64,000 bases of DNA from Anaerovibrio sp. RM50 (GCF_000622005.1 NZ_JHWV01000014.1:1-64000), one strand, 5' to 3'; numbered from the stretch's first letter, positions 25,155 through 34,176 are shown. Numbers and translations are program-made. Notes: generated by a model from the letters alone, not told the origin.

Positions 25155-25183
25155 TTGCTATTCTTTATTATTGGCTGTATAAT
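25155..25183 (+). promoter_or_regulatory. Sigma-A-type promoter upstream of the XRE-desulfoferrodoxin gene
   Basis: TTGCTA (25155-25160), 17 bases, TATAAT (25178-25183) followed by CAGTTG as in the cysteine hydrolase promoter. A second TATAAT lies at 25309-25314 just after the operator palindrome. Confidence 0.55.
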
Positions 25184-25288
25184 CAGTTGAGAAAGACAGA
25201 TGCGGTATTTAAATTGGGGTTTAGAATTTTATGAGTAATAAAGTACTTTTACTGTTGATGGTGCAGGGGGCTATGATAGCGGCAATAT

Positions 25289-25301
25289 CTACGTATCGTA
25301 G
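25289..25301. promoter_or_regulatory. CTACG-TAT-CGTAG operator, second copy
   Basis: Perfect inverted repeat identical to 23289-23301, located eight bases upstream of a TATAAT box and 51 bases before the XRE gene start; the position is typical for autorepression. Confidence 0.6.
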
Positions 25302-25351
25302 GTACATATATAATCATAACTGGGCTAATATAGAAGCCAGAGGTGATGAGG

Positions 25352-25939
25352 ATGAATCAATATGTTACCGGCGGTCTTATAAAAAAGCTGAGGGAGAAGA
25401 ATCATTTTACTCAGGCTGAGCTGGCTTCAAAAATTAATGTTTCGGACAAGACTATTTCCAAATGGGAGACGGGGAAGGGATTCCCGGATATAACCCTTCT
25501 GGAGCCTTTGGCCACGGCCCTGAATCTTTCAGTGATTGAGCTGCTGTCCGGGAAGAATATCACGAATCATAATCGATGTGCCAATATGGCAAAGATTAAA
25601 CTTTACGTGTGCCCTGTTTGCGGCAATGTGATTCAGACTATTGGGGAGGCTGTTATAAGCTGTTGTGGTATAGCTTTGCCCCAGCTTGAGGCCGAGCCCG
25701 CTGATGAAGAACACTCCATACAGGTGGACAAAGTAGAGGATGAATATTATGTACAGATTCGCCACGAAATGACAAAAGTCCACTATATTTCTTTTATTGC
25801 GGGAGTTTATACAGACGGTATAAAGCTGGTAAAGCTGTATCCGGAGGGAGCAGCAGAGGCCAGATTTAAAATAAGCGGCTTGCGGGGAATATATTACTAC
25901 TGCAATCGTGATGGATTGTTTATGGATAATATTAAATGA
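25352..25939 (+). CDS. XRE-family regulator fused to a desulfoferrodoxin-like (superoxide reductase-like) domain
   Basis: 195 aa. Residues ~5-60 are an XRE helix-turn-helix (IKKLREKNHFTQAELASKIN, VSDKTISKWETGKGFPD). Residues ~75-195 look like desulfoferrodoxin: a CPVC ... CC zinc/iron ribbon (LYVCPVCGNVI, VISCCGIALPQL), then IRHEMTKVHYISFIAGV with the two His spaced as in the iron centre, and YYYCNRDGLF with the ligand Cys. The His that usually follows that Cys is Asp here, so iron binding may be altered. The fusion suggests a redox- or iron-sensing repressor. AGAGGTG sets ATG 25352. It likely binds the CTACGTATCGTAG boxes at 25289 and 23289. Confidence 0.82.
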   Translation: MNQYVTGGLIKKLREKNHFTQAELASKINVSDKTISKWETGKGFPDITLLEPLATALNLSVIELLSGKNITNHNRCANMAKIKLYVCPVCGNVIQTIGEAVISCCGIALPQLEAEPADEEHSIQVDKVEDEYYVQIRHEMTKVHYISFIAGVYTDGIKLVKLYPEGAAEARFKISGLRGIYYYCNRDGLFMDNIK

Positions 25940-25948
25940 TAGAATCAA

Positions 25949-26001
25949 TAAAGCCCTATGATAAATGCAAGGTTGATTGCAATAGTCATAGGACTTTTTA
26001 A
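25949..26001. repeat. Palindromic repeat family P1, copy D
   Basis: AAAGCCCTATGATAAATGC ... GCAATAGTCATAGGACTTTTT after the XRE gene; probably its terminator. Confidence 0.7.
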
Positions 26002-26161
26002 TTTGTGTTACCTTTTTTAAAAGAAAAACACGTTGCGAAAGGATAAAAAAATACCAACCTAATATTTTCAAGTATAAGCTTTATTGGTAAAATATATTTG
26101 TCAAGTTGTTAAAGATTGTAATTATAGAAGGTACACAATATATATCTTGGAGCGGATGGCT

Positions 26162-26372
26162 ATGACTACAGTGCTGACTATTGACCAGATGACAGAGGAA
26201 GATACTAGGGGCAAAAAAATTATTTGATGTTAATTCTCATTCTATTGATGATTTGGAAGCTGAATTGAATGGAAAAGATAAAGAAGAAATAAGACAATTA
26301 TTTTATAATTGTTTTGAAAAAAACCATTTTAAGGAGCATTTTTTAAAATATTGGCCTGAATATAGGGAATAA
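26162..26372 (+). pseudogene. Small gene interrupted by a one-base insertion
   Basis: A frame starts at ATG 26162 (MTTVLTIDQMTEEDTR) and is cut after 21 codons. Removing one G from the run AGGGGC near 26208 joins it to an open frame reading AKKLFDVNSHSIDDLEAELN and ending FLKYWPEYRE at 26372, about 69 aa in all. The joined protein is coherent, acidic and helical. Either the gene is broken by a homopolymer slip or the sequence has a single-base error. No family recognised. The remaining stretch to 26583 shows no further gene, only a partial P1-like palindrome near 26445. Confidence 0.6.
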
Positions 26373-26583
26373 TGTAGGCTAAATATTGTGCAATCGTCTG
26401 TGCTGGATAAATTAGTGCCATACAACCTTAGTTAGCTGGTTCATAAGTCTATGAAAATGCTCATAAAAATGCCCCGTACTATAAGTAAAGGGCAAGTTTT
26501 CCCCCCGACCATTTATATACCATATATTGGTCAGCGGTAAAATTATTATTTTGAATAACAGTAAGTTTTGGGGGAGAGATTAT

Positions 26584-26895
26584 TTATGAGCGCAGTGGTG
26601 CTATGGCTTTTTTGGACAGCAAATCCAAAAGTCTGCTGGATGGACCGTTTGGTTTATTTTTGCCAGCCTCCCAGGCTTCAACTGTTTTTTTGCTGACACA
26701 CAAAAATTTTGCAAGTAAGTTTTGGGTAAGGTTATTTTCAAGACGGATATTTTTGATTTCACTAGGGGTAAAGGTCCTTACGGTGTTTACATCTATGGTT
26801 AATACAGTCTGTTTAAGATTGCTGCCGTTTGAGGTTTCCAGATCATCAATAATCTCATTCAACGATGCAGAAATCATATTGTATGCCTTGCTCAT
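26584..26895 (-). CDS. Type II antitoxin with XRE domain (HigA-like)
   Basis: 103 aa. A C-terminal helix-turn-helix is clear (SEIKNIRLENNLTQNLLAKFL, VSKKTVEAWEAGKNKPNGPSSRLLDLL); the N-terminal half likely binds the toxin. It follows the toxin gene on the same strand with two bases between the stop and its ATG, the toxin-first order of higBA systems. GGAAGGA precedes the ATG. The complex should repress its own promoter. Confidence 0.88.
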   Translation of the reverse strand: MSKAYNMISASLNEIIDDLETSNGSNLKQTVLTIDVNTVRTFTPSEIKNIRLENNLTQNLLAKFLCVSKKTVEAWEAGKNKPNGPSSRLLDLLSKKAIAPLRS

Positions 26896-26897
26896 GA

Positions 26898-27251
26898 TTA
26901 CACATCCTTCCTGTTTAATACGATTTCGAGCTTATCAATAAGGGCTTTGATTTTGTTTTTTTCAGCCGGGGAGAGATTGTCCATTTCATTTTTGGCAAAT
27001 ACCATAATTAAGAAGATTGTTCCATTTTTTTCAAAATCAACATAGCATATACGGGCACAATGAGATTTTCCTCTGTTACCGTAGCTATATCTGATTTTTC
27101 TCAGTCTGCCAGTTCCTGGCATAACGGGCCCTAATTTTGGATTTTCTAATAACATATTCTGGAGTTTACGAAGGTTATCGTCCGTTAAACCAAGTTCGTT
27201 CCATTGTTTCTCAAATAATTCTCCATGAATAAATTTCCTGATTAATTGCAT
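26898..27251 (-). CDS. RelE/HigB-type toxin
   Basis: About 117 aa. The pattern ENPKLGPVMPGTGRLRKIRYS, followed by SHCARICYVDFEKNGTIFLIMVFAKNEMDNLSPAEKNKI, matches the RelE-superfamily HigB2/YddM toxins with the central RxxR-type basic strand and the YAKxExdnLs motif. These are ribosome-dependent mRNA endonucleases. GAAGG between the two ATGs favours the start at 27251 over 27269. Pairs with the XRE antitoxin gene at 26584-26895. Confidence 0.88.
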   Translation of the reverse strand: MQLIRKFIHGELFEKQWNELGLTDDNLRKLQNMLLENPKLGPVMPGTGRLRKIRYSYGNRGKSHCARICYVDFEKNGTIFLIMVFAKNEMDNLSPAEKNKIKALIDKLEIVLNRKDV

Positions 27252-27417
27252 TCGGATACCTTCTTTCATATCTTACCCTATTTAATCGGGCATAGTCAAG
27301 GCGAACAAAAAATATAATATAATAAAAATAGATTTATTATAATAATATTATACCATAAATCTATTAAAAATATATATAAAAATGGAAATATTTCATTATA
27401 AATAAAGGAGAAACACT

Positions 27418-27852
27418 ATGACAGCTTCAATTACGAATTTTGACCGCAAGGATCTCATACAAAAAGCACTGGATAATATTTCAAAGTCCTATGCACCCTA
27501 TTCACATTTTCATGTATCAGCGGCGGTGCTTATGTCTGATGGGAATATATACACCGGGGTGAATGTGGAAAATGCCTCTTATCCGGCGGGGATATGTGCA
27601 GAGAGAAATGCGATTTTCCATGCCATAGCCCAGGATAAAACAGCCAAACTGGTGGCAGTGGCCATAGTGGGGGGGCCTGATGGAAAAATTCAGGATTATT
27701 GCGCCCCTTGCGGGGTGTGCAGGCAGGTAATGCGGGAGTTTGGCAATCCAGAGGAAATTGCGGTTATTATGGCCAAATCCACTGAGGATTATAAAGAAAT
27801 GACCTTGGCGGAGCTTCTTCCCATGAGCTTCGGCCCTGAATTTCTCGCATAA
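27418..27852 (+). CDS. cdd: Cytidine deaminase
   Basis: 144 aa, the normal size of the tetrameric bacterial enzyme. It deaminates cytidine and deoxycytidine to uridine and deoxyuridine in pyrimidine salvage. Zinc-site motifs are complete: GVNVENASYPAGICAERNAIF (Cys-Ala-Glu) and CAPCGVCRQVMREF (Pro-Cys-x-x-Cys). N-terminal SYAPYSHFHVSAAV supplies the substrate pocket. AAAGGAG lies upstream of the ATG. It is a single-gene unit converging on the histidine kinase gene. Confidence 0.97.
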   Translation: MTASITNFDRKDLIQKALDNISKSYAPYSHFHVSAAVLMSDGNIYTGVNVENASYPAGICAERNAIFHAIAQDKTAKLVAVAIVGGPDGKIQDYCAPCGVCRQVMREFGNPEEIAVIMAKSTEDYKEMTLAELLPMSFGPEFLA

Positions 27853-27892
27853 GAAACGGACTGCTTGTCCAGTCCACGTCATTTGCACAAAG

Positions 27893-27925
27893 AAAAGGCT
27901 CCGAAAAATCGGAGCCTATTTTTTA
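27893..27925. terminator. Bidirectional terminator between cdd and the histidine kinase gene
   Basis: AGGCTCCGA / TCGGAGCCT arms with AAAA loop, followed by ATTTTTTAT. Confidence 0.9.
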
Positions 27926-27944
27926 TCTGCCTATTTCTATGAAA

Positions 27945-30938
27945 TTATTCGTTGTCCTTTTTTAAGATATCCTTCAGGGTTCCCAAGACCTTATTAACGT
28001 CAATAGGCTTGGCCAGATGGCCGTTCATGCCCATATCCAATGCACGCTGATGGTCTTCCTTGAAGGCGTTGGCTGTCATGGCTACTATTGGGATATTGGC
28101 CTTGGCCGGATCCGACATTTTCCTTATTTCCTGTGTAGTGTCATAGCCATTGAGATTTGGCATCTGAACATCCATGAGGATCATGTCATAATAATTGGCA
28201 TCGTGCTCTTTCAGCATTTCGATACATTCCAGACCGTCCTTGGCACGGTCTATGGCAAAGCCGCTGTCCTCCAGCAGGGTAATGGCAATTTCTGCATTGA
28301 GCTCATTATCCTCCGCCAGCAAAAGCCGTTTTCCGTGGAAATCAAGAACCTCAGGATGAACACTGTCTTCTTCAGATTCCTTAGGTGCTTCGCCGATTCT
28401 GTGAGGCAGGCGGAAGGTCATTTCCGTTCCTTCGCCCAGCTTACTCTTGACGTCAATGGTACCGCCCATTATGTCTACCATACTCTTAACAATAGCCATG
28501 CCAAGGCCGGTTCCCTGAATACCGCTCTGGGTGGTGGTGCGGGCACGGGAGAACTGCTCAAAGATCTGGCTGACAAATTCCTCGGACATACCGATACCAT
28601 TATCCCGCACGGTAAATTCCATAATACACTCGCCGTCTTTATTTCCCGGCAGTTCCCTTACCCCCGCAAAGATTTCGCCCCCATCTGGGGTATATTTTAC
28701 GGAATTACTAAAGAGGTTCATTATGATTTCTGCCACATGGGTCCTGTCTATATATAGATATCTATGCTTGATCTCACAGGAGCTGGTAAAATGCTGATGC
28801 TTGTTTTGCATTTGTCCTTCAAATATAGCAAGGCAGGACTCAAACAGCTCTATAGCATCCGTCAGCCCTTCCTCAATAACCACCTTTTTGCTTTCAATGC
28901 GGGACATTTCCAGAACATTGTTCAGAATATCCAGCAGCTGGTGGCTGGCCATCTTGATTTTCTTGCGGTACTGCTTGTCCTTAATGGTGGCCTCCGAGGA
29001 CCGGTCCTCCAGCTCAGTAAAACCGATTATGGCATTGAGCGGAGTGCGGATATCGTGGGACATATTAAACAGGAAGGCAGTTTTTGCATCGTTTGCCTTG
29101 TTGGCAGCATCCCTAGCCTCCTGAAGCTGCTGATTGAGAATCTTGGTTTTGGCAAGCTGGAAATCTTTTTCTTCTGAAAGCTCCTCAAGAAGTGCCTCAC
29201 GGGACTGCAGCTCCTCATTCATGGCAGAGAGCTCTTCATTCAATGTAGAAATCTCTTCAACCTGATCCTCCAGCTTTTGCCGCTGCTCCTCAGTGACCTG
29301 GAGATATGCACGCTGCTTTTTATTTTCTCTGACAATAAAGAAGATAATCATCAAAAAGAACAGGCTCACTATTGCCATAGGAATCCAGATGTTATTGCGG
29401 AAAAAGTCCGCCACAGAAACTTCATTCCTTGGCATATAATTGTAGGCGTGGGAAAGGGCGAAATCCTTGTCTATAAGGCTGAGACCGTGATTTATTACCT
29501 GCATTCCCTCAATATTCTTTCTGAGTCCTGCAAAGCCCAATGGAGCCTCGTTTAAGAGCTGGGCGGTGTTTAAATCATTATATCTGTCTTTGCTTCTCAG
29601 GAGATATTCTGTTCTGAGGTCACTGACAAATACCGCATCGGAGTCGCCCTTTAAAACGGCGTCAAGACAGTCATAAGCATTCTTGTAGTAGCTAAACTCA
29701 CTGTTTGGATAATATACCATTCTGTAATCATCCATTATGCCGTTGCGTTCTGATACGGCGATTTTGGCTTTGTTCAGGTTCGGGTATTCCCCAGAATATA
29801 AAACATTAAAGTATGAGCTTACAGCCGGAACACTTGGAACAACATCGTGGACCTCAGTAATCCAATAGTTGGCAACCACTGGGAATATCAGATCCACATC
29901 ACCCTTTTGCAGGGCTTCATTCATGTCAGTGATATTGTCATAGCCCTTGTAGGAGATTTTAATTTGTAAAAAGCCCAAGGTCTTAAATATTTCAGGAACA
30001 ATATCCTTTACAACACCTGTAACATTGCCGTCGCTGTCAGTGGTACAGTATGGAAGATAATCATTTAAATATCCCACGGTAATGCTGTCATGCTCCGCCA
30101 GCCATTTTTGCTCAACTTTGGAAAGAGTAGTGGAGAAGGAGGTGCGTTTAAACCACTTGTTTGTAAGGTCAGCAATGAAATCAGGGCTTTCCCTATATAG
30201 TCTATGCTGGGACTGATTAACCTCCGCCAAAATATCAGGACGGGACTTGCTGACTGCCAAATAGTAATCAGAGGTGCCAGCCTCCAGACAATTCTCGATG
30301 CCCATATTTTTGAAGGAATTATATCCCTCGGCAATCATTAAATCCACATGGCCTTTTTTAAGGGCCTCATCACGGGCCTTAAGGTCATCGAACTGGATAA
30401 TTTCTGCCTGAATATTGTGATCAGCCAGGAATTTTGCGGCAAGCTGATACTGGGCCCCAGTGAGGGCTGCAATCCTTTTGCCGTTAAAGGAGCTGGGATC
30501 TGATGTAATAGATTCATTGGAAGAACGCTTGAAGAACAAATACTGAATGGAGCCCATAGGTGCATCAGGGAAGTTAATAACAGCTTCACGATCTGGCGTA
30601 TGGGCCAGTCCTGCCAAAAAATCAATTTCCCCATTCAGAAGCTTATTATACAGATCTCCGTATGTACCATATACGTATTCGTATTTCCATGTATTTAATA
30701 ATTTTATGCGCTGCAAATAATCGTAGGCATAGCCGCTCTTTACGGCATCGTTGCTGGCCCCCATCTGGAAGCCGTTTTCTTCATAATATCCTACCCGGAT
30801 AATTTTTTCGTCATTGGCTTCTGCAGGCAATACCGCCGTAATCCTGGCCAAAGTAAAAGCACAGGCCAGTACTGCTGTAAGGCAAAATATAGTCTTTAGG
30901 TTAAGATATGTCATGAATTTCCTATATATGTAACGCAC
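27945..30938 (-). CDS. Hybrid sensor histidine kinase with two SBP_bac_3 sensor domains and a receiver
   Basis: 997 aa, EvgS/BvgS-like. An N-terminal signal/anchor is followed by two periplasmic solute-binding-protein-like domains (about 45-265, IRVGYYEENGFQMG; about 280-510, ITVGYLNDYLPYC), a transmembrane helix at about 530 (IPMAIVSLFFLMIIFFIV), a coiled coil, a HisKA domain with the phospho-His at 628 (NMSHDIRTPLNAI), an ATPase domain (NLFSNSVKYTPDGG, DNGIGMS, GTGLGMAIV) and a receiver with Asp923 (MILMDVQMPNLNGYD). No HPt domain or response-regulator gene is adjacent, so its output partner is elsewhere. It likely senses amino acids or related solutes in the periplasm. Confidence 0.93.
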   Translation of the reverse strand: MRYIYRKFMTYLNLKTIFCLTAVLACAFTLARITAVLPAEANDEKIIRVGYYEENGFQMGASNDAVKSGYAYDYLQRIKLLNTWKYEYVYGTYGDLYNKLLNGEIDFLAGLAHTPDREAVINFPDAPMGSIQYLFFKRSSNESITSDPSSFNGKRIAALTGAQYQLAAKFLADHNIQAEIIQFDDLKARDEALKKGHVDLMIAEGYNSFKNMGIENCLEAGTSDYYLAVSKSRPDILAEVNQSQHRLYRESPDFIADLTNKWFKRTSFSTTLSKVEQKWLAEHDSITVGYLNDYLPYCTTDSDGNVTGVVKDIVPEIFKTLGFLQIKISYKGYDNITDMNEALQKGDVDLIFPVVANYWITEVHDVVPSVPAVSSYFNVLYSGEYPNLNKAKIAVSERNGIMDDYRMVYYPNSEFSYYKNAYDCLDAVLKGDSDAVFVSDLRTEYLLRSKDRYNDLNTAQLLNEAPLGFAGLRKNIEGMQVINHGLSLIDKDFALSHAYNYMPRNEVSVADFFRNNIWIPMAIVSLFFLMIIFFIVRENKKQRAYLQVTEEQRQKLEDQVEEISTLNEELSAMNEELQSREALLEELSEEKDFQLAKTKILNQQLQEARDAANKANDAKTAFLFNMSHDIRTPLNAIIGFTELEDRSSEATIKDKQYRKKIKMASHQLLDILNNVLEMSRIESKKVVIEEGLTDAIELFESCLAIFEGQMQNKHQHFTSSCEIKHRYLYIDRTHVAEIIMNLFSNSVKYTPDGGEIFAGVRELPGNKDGECIMEFTVRDNGIGMSEEFVSQIFEQFSRARTTTQSGIQGTGLGMAIVKSMVDIMGGTIDVKSKLGEGTEMTFRLPHRIGEAPKESEEDSVHPEVLDFHGKRLLLAEDNELNAEIAITLLEDSGFAIDRAKDGLECIEMLKEHDANYYDMILMDVQMPNLNGYDTTQEIRKMSDPAKANIPIVAMTANAFKEDHQRALDMGMNGHLAKPIDVNKVLGTLKDILKKDNE

Positions 30939-31052
30939 CTTTCTGCACCTCCAAGAGCAAAAATCACATAGTATCTCTGGTTAAGTATTATTCGTTGCAT
31001 CTATGGTTAAATCCTTTTCGTAAAGCAAAAAAATGATTTTTTTTACTATAAT

Positions 31053-31108
31053 ATGTAAAAATACGCCTATGGCTATGAACAGCATGAAACTGTTATATCC
31101 ATAGGCGT
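31053..31108 (-). terminator. Terminator of the 702-aa protein gene
   Basis: Read on the minus strand: ACGCCTATGG / CCATAGGCGT arms enclosing an inner AACAG / CTGTT stem, followed by ATTTTTACAT. The gap 30939-31176 shows no gene. Confidence 0.75.
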
Positions 31109-31176
31109 TTATTGTAATTTTTTCTTGCCGAATTAATCTTTTAAAATTTAAGTTAATAAAAATGAAACTTTAAATT

Positions 31177-33285
31177 TTAAAGCTTTGCAAATTCGATTTC
31201 CGCAGGAACCTCCGGTGGTACTCCGTCCGGCTTCATGCTCTTCATCTTTCTGAGAGTCAGGTCCAGATTGTGGAGGCGGTTGGCCTGGGACAGCTTAAAG
31301 GCTTCACACAGCTGTGTATACTGAGGTGTGCTGCCACGGAGACCGCGGTATTTGGCGGAGAAGGTGCAGTATTTAAAGAGAATTTCCCTGGCCTCCTTAT
31401 TGAGACGGGACATGCCCTGGGCCTCATTAAGGATGTACTTCTCATAATCTGCCACGAATACCACCTTGTAGTCATTACGGGCCTTCTGCAGGGCCATTTT
31501 AATGCTTTCCTTGGCATCGCTGGAAAGATACCCGTTCTTGCGGTAGAACTGGAGATAGTTGGTGTACTCGGAGGTAAGGGATGGCTCAGAAATATCGGAG
31601 TAGCGCACACCCATAATGCGGCGGCACATTTCCCAACGGAAGAAGGCGCACATCTTAACAACAGTGGCATCCAAATCCTCAGTGTGGAAAATGGACAGCA
31701 TCATGTGGGCCGGGGTCTCCTTGCGTGGACCTTCAACCTCCTGCCACATAAGGCCGCGGGTACCAATATTTGGCATAAGAATAATATATGGCTTGATTTC
31801 AGTATTGTACATGAAATGCTGAATCTTGAACTCAGGATAGGATTTAAGTGCAGGACGATAGAAGAGACTGTAGTCAATATCCATAACCTTCCGGAAGGCC
31901 TCCCGTACATTAGCAGGAGTCAACAGGCATTTTTCCAGAGGACGGATAACATCCTGGGAATTGAACATTGGCACAAAGGATGCCAGATGGCCATGGGTGG
32001 TTTTGTTGGCCCCCATGAACATATTGTGAATCTCGTAGTTGACCTTGGCACGGCCGTCTTGCTTCAGCTTGTCGGCCTCCTTCTGGCTCATTCTGTTGTT
32101 GCGGACCTCTTCACGGAGATAATCCAGCCAGTCGCTGTCAAACTCGTTCTTGGAAGGCATGGCCTCGCCCTTGTAAATCTTTACCAGCCAGTCGTAGAAA
32201 GAGAGGATACGTCCCTTTGGATCCTTTTCCCAGCCCACAACTGTCTTGTAAAGGAATTCCGTATTGGCTTCCCCGGCCATAACCTCGTCCACAAAGCCGA
32301 AGAAGAAGAACATCTGAACCTCCACAGGGAGGTGGTCAGTTTCAACACTCTTGAAGAATGCTTCCTCATAAATCTTGTAGAATCCGTCGCAGAGGCTTCT
32401 GCGGAGACGGCGCATTTCGTCGGAGTGGGAATGACGGTCCTCAACGTCGATATAAGCCTTGACATCCTTGCGGAAGTTGTCTGCCACCTCGGAATCTACC
32501 CCGGAGAAGGCCAGAATCATGTCAATGGCATTCTTGATGGCTGGAGCAGCTCCGGAGGCACCTGCACTGTCGCCACCCAGACGGGACTTAACATCGTAAA
32601 ATTCAGAGGTGAAGTCCGCAGAGGTGGATTTGGTGGTGTCGATGAAACTGAGAACAGACAGAAGCTCCTGAATAAAGTAGCGGCCAAGGGCTGCTGCACG
32701 CAGAACCGTTTCAACGCAGAAATTTACGTTCAGTGGGTAGAAGCTCTTTTCCAGCTCCTCTTTATTTTCGCAGAAGGCATTGCAAATATCTGCCTGCCAG
32801 CCGGAAAGTGCCTCTGAAGGCTCAGGGGGAGCCAGAACATCCAGCAGAGGATATTTTGAAGGTGCCTTTCCCAGCTGTACACACATAAACTGGTATTCGT
32901 TGTAATTGTACTTTAATTCCTTGCAGAGGTCCGCAGCAGCATCTGTGGCCTCAGACAGGGCGGTCAGGGTGTTGGCTGCTGCTTCCATGCTTGCTGCCGC
33001 AATGGCGGGAGCCACGGCAGGGGTGCTGGTTACAGCTGCAACAAGATCATCCTCGGATTCATAATCGAAGCGAAGAATAACGGTGTTATCCTTTGCCACG
33101 TAGTTAAAAGCGTAAGCTCCACCAGGCTGGTAGGTGGCACCAATAACTGAGCCGTTGGTAAGACTTACCTCTATGTTGTTGCCATCAGTCATGGCAATTT
33201 CACCTGTGAGGACGATGTCCAAATATTCGACTGGTTCGTCACACTGATAAAGGGTCTGTCCCTTTGCGATTGTAATCTTCTCCAC
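31177..33285 (-). CDS. Large protein with N-terminal cyclic-nucleotide-binding-like domain, function unknown
   Basis: About 702 aa starting at GTG 33285, seven bases after AGGAGG; the frame is open further upstream but without a site. The first ~95 residues (KITIAKGQTLYQCDEPVEYLDIVLTGEIAMTDG, then NGSVIGATYQPGGAYAF) have the jelly-roll pattern of CRP-like cyclic-nucleotide domains, including a G.ixg turn, but no DNA-binding helix follows. The remaining ~600 residues are mixed helical, without membrane segments or recognised motifs (NRMSQKEADKLKQDGRAKVN; HMMLSIFHTEDLDATVVKMC). I do not recognise the family. It may be a cytosolic cyclic-nucleotide-responsive effector. Single-gene unit. Confidence 0.75.
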   Translation of the reverse strand: MEKITIAKGQTLYQCDEPVEYLDIVLTGEIAMTDGNNIEVSLTNGSVIGATYQPGGAYAFNYVAKDNTVILRFDYESEDDLVAAVTSTPAVAPAIAAASMEAAANTLTALSEATDAAADLCKELKYNYNEYQFMCVQLGKAPSKYPLLDVLAPPEPSEALSGWQADICNAFCENKEELEKSFYPLNVNFCVETVLRAAALGRYFIQELLSVLSFIDTTKSTSADFTSEFYDVKSRLGGDSAGASGAAPAIKNAIDMILAFSGVDSEVADNFRKDVKAYIDVEDRHSHSDEMRRLRRSLCDGFYKIYEEAFFKSVETDHLPVEVQMFFFFGFVDEVMAGEANTEFLYKTVVGWEKDPKGRILSFYDWLVKIYKGEAMPSKNEFDSDWLDYLREEVRNNRMSQKEADKLKQDGRAKVNYEIHNMFMGANKTTHGHLASFVPMFNSQDVIRPLEKCLLTPANVREAFRKVMDIDYSLFYRPALKSYPEFKIQHFMYNTEIKPYIILMPNIGTRGLMWQEVEGPRKETPAHMMLSIFHTEDLDATVVKMCAFFRWEMCRRIMGVRYSDISEPSLTSEYTNYLQFYRKNGYLSSDAKESIKMALQKARNDYKVVFVADYEKYILNEAQGMSRLNKEAREILFKYCTFSAKYRGLRGSTPQYTQLCEAFKLSQANRLHNLDLTLRKMKSMKPDGVPPEVPAEIEFAKL

Positions 33286-33510
33286 GAAGCATCCTCCTAT
33301 AAGTAGTAAGCGCACATTATTCGTTAATTCAATTCTACCTAAATTACAATATGTAGGCAAGGGAAAAGAGTCCATTATTTGAGGGGAATTTGTCCCAGAA
33401 CAGACGGTTAATGGTTATGAAAAGTAAATTATTAATATATTTTGAAATACAAATGAATTATTGTATAATAAAGAATATTGTTTAATAAATTTAAGCTTGG
33501 AGTAATTGAT

Positions 33511-34050
33511 ATGATTTTGCTTAAGGACAGCCAAATATCAACCCAGTTATTATCCCGCACGTCTCTGGTTATCACTATGACCATTGTGCTCAGCCAGATA
33601 CGTATTGTGCAGATGCCCCAGGGGGGAGATGTGCATATCGGTGCCATGATACCCCTCATATTGCTGGCCTATTGCTATGGCTGGCGCATTACACTGGTGG
33701 CGGGGTTTATTTGCGGCGTTATTGGATTTATGATGAAGCCATATTTTTTCCACCCCGTTCAGGTGCTTTTTGATTATCCTTTCCCATATATGGCCATTGC
33801 AGTGGTGGGGTTATTTAAAAGGAGAATTATTTTAGGAACCATAGCTGCTTATATTTTAAAGTTCATGTTCCATTTTATTTCGGGAGTGGCCTTCTTTGGC
33901 TCATACGCCCCGGAGGGAACATCTCCTGTGGTGTATTCTGCCATATATAACGGATCCACCGCAATTCCGGAATTGATTATCTGCTGTCTGATACTTCATT
34001 TTTTGCCTGTGAGGAGAATTTCCAGGGCCATGATGGACGAGTCGTTTTAA
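33511..34050 (+). CDS. thiT: ECF transporter S component, ThiT-like thiamine transporter
   Basis: 179 aa with six hydrophobic helices. QMPQGGDVHIGAMIPLILLAYCYG, GFICGVIGFMMKPYFFHPVQVLFDY and FHFISGVAFF match ThiT, the thiamine-binding S component that docks onto a shared EcfAA'T energising module. The expected module is not in the window. TTGGAG precedes ATG 33511. No TPP riboswitch could be found upstream, which is unusual since thiT genes are often under one. The next 150 bases after the stop lead into the T-box promoter of cstA. Confidence 0.82.
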   Translation: MILLKDSQISTQLLSRTSLVITMTIVLSQIRIVQMPQGGDVHIGAMIPLILLAYCYGWRITLVAGFICGVIGFMMKPYFFHPVQVLFDYPFPYMAIAVVGLFKRRIILGTIAAYILKFMFHFISGVAFFGSYAPEGTSPVVYSAIYNGSTAIPELIICCLILHFLPVRRISRAMMDESF

Positions 34051-34176
34051 AATACAACAATGTCCATTCGTAATGGACTGCTCGGATTTTAGTCCTGCAA
34101 ATATGGATAATTTGCACACAATTGTCTGACAGTTTGAGGATTTTATAAAAATATATTACAAAATTTAATATTTTTC

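Noticed and set aside
25231-25419. 62-codon frame overlapping the XRE gene start
   Set aside because: It covers the operator palindrome and promoter region, overlaps the regulator in another frame and has no recognisable features.
31270-32817. 515-codon open frame opposite the 702-aa protein gene
   Set aside because: No ribosome binding site or domain pattern; the minus-strand frame has a good start signal, a jelly-roll pattern and a matching terminator.
33376-33510. TPP riboswitch upstream of thiT
   Set aside because: None of the conserved THI-box sequences (such as CTGAGA) could be found in the short upstream region.
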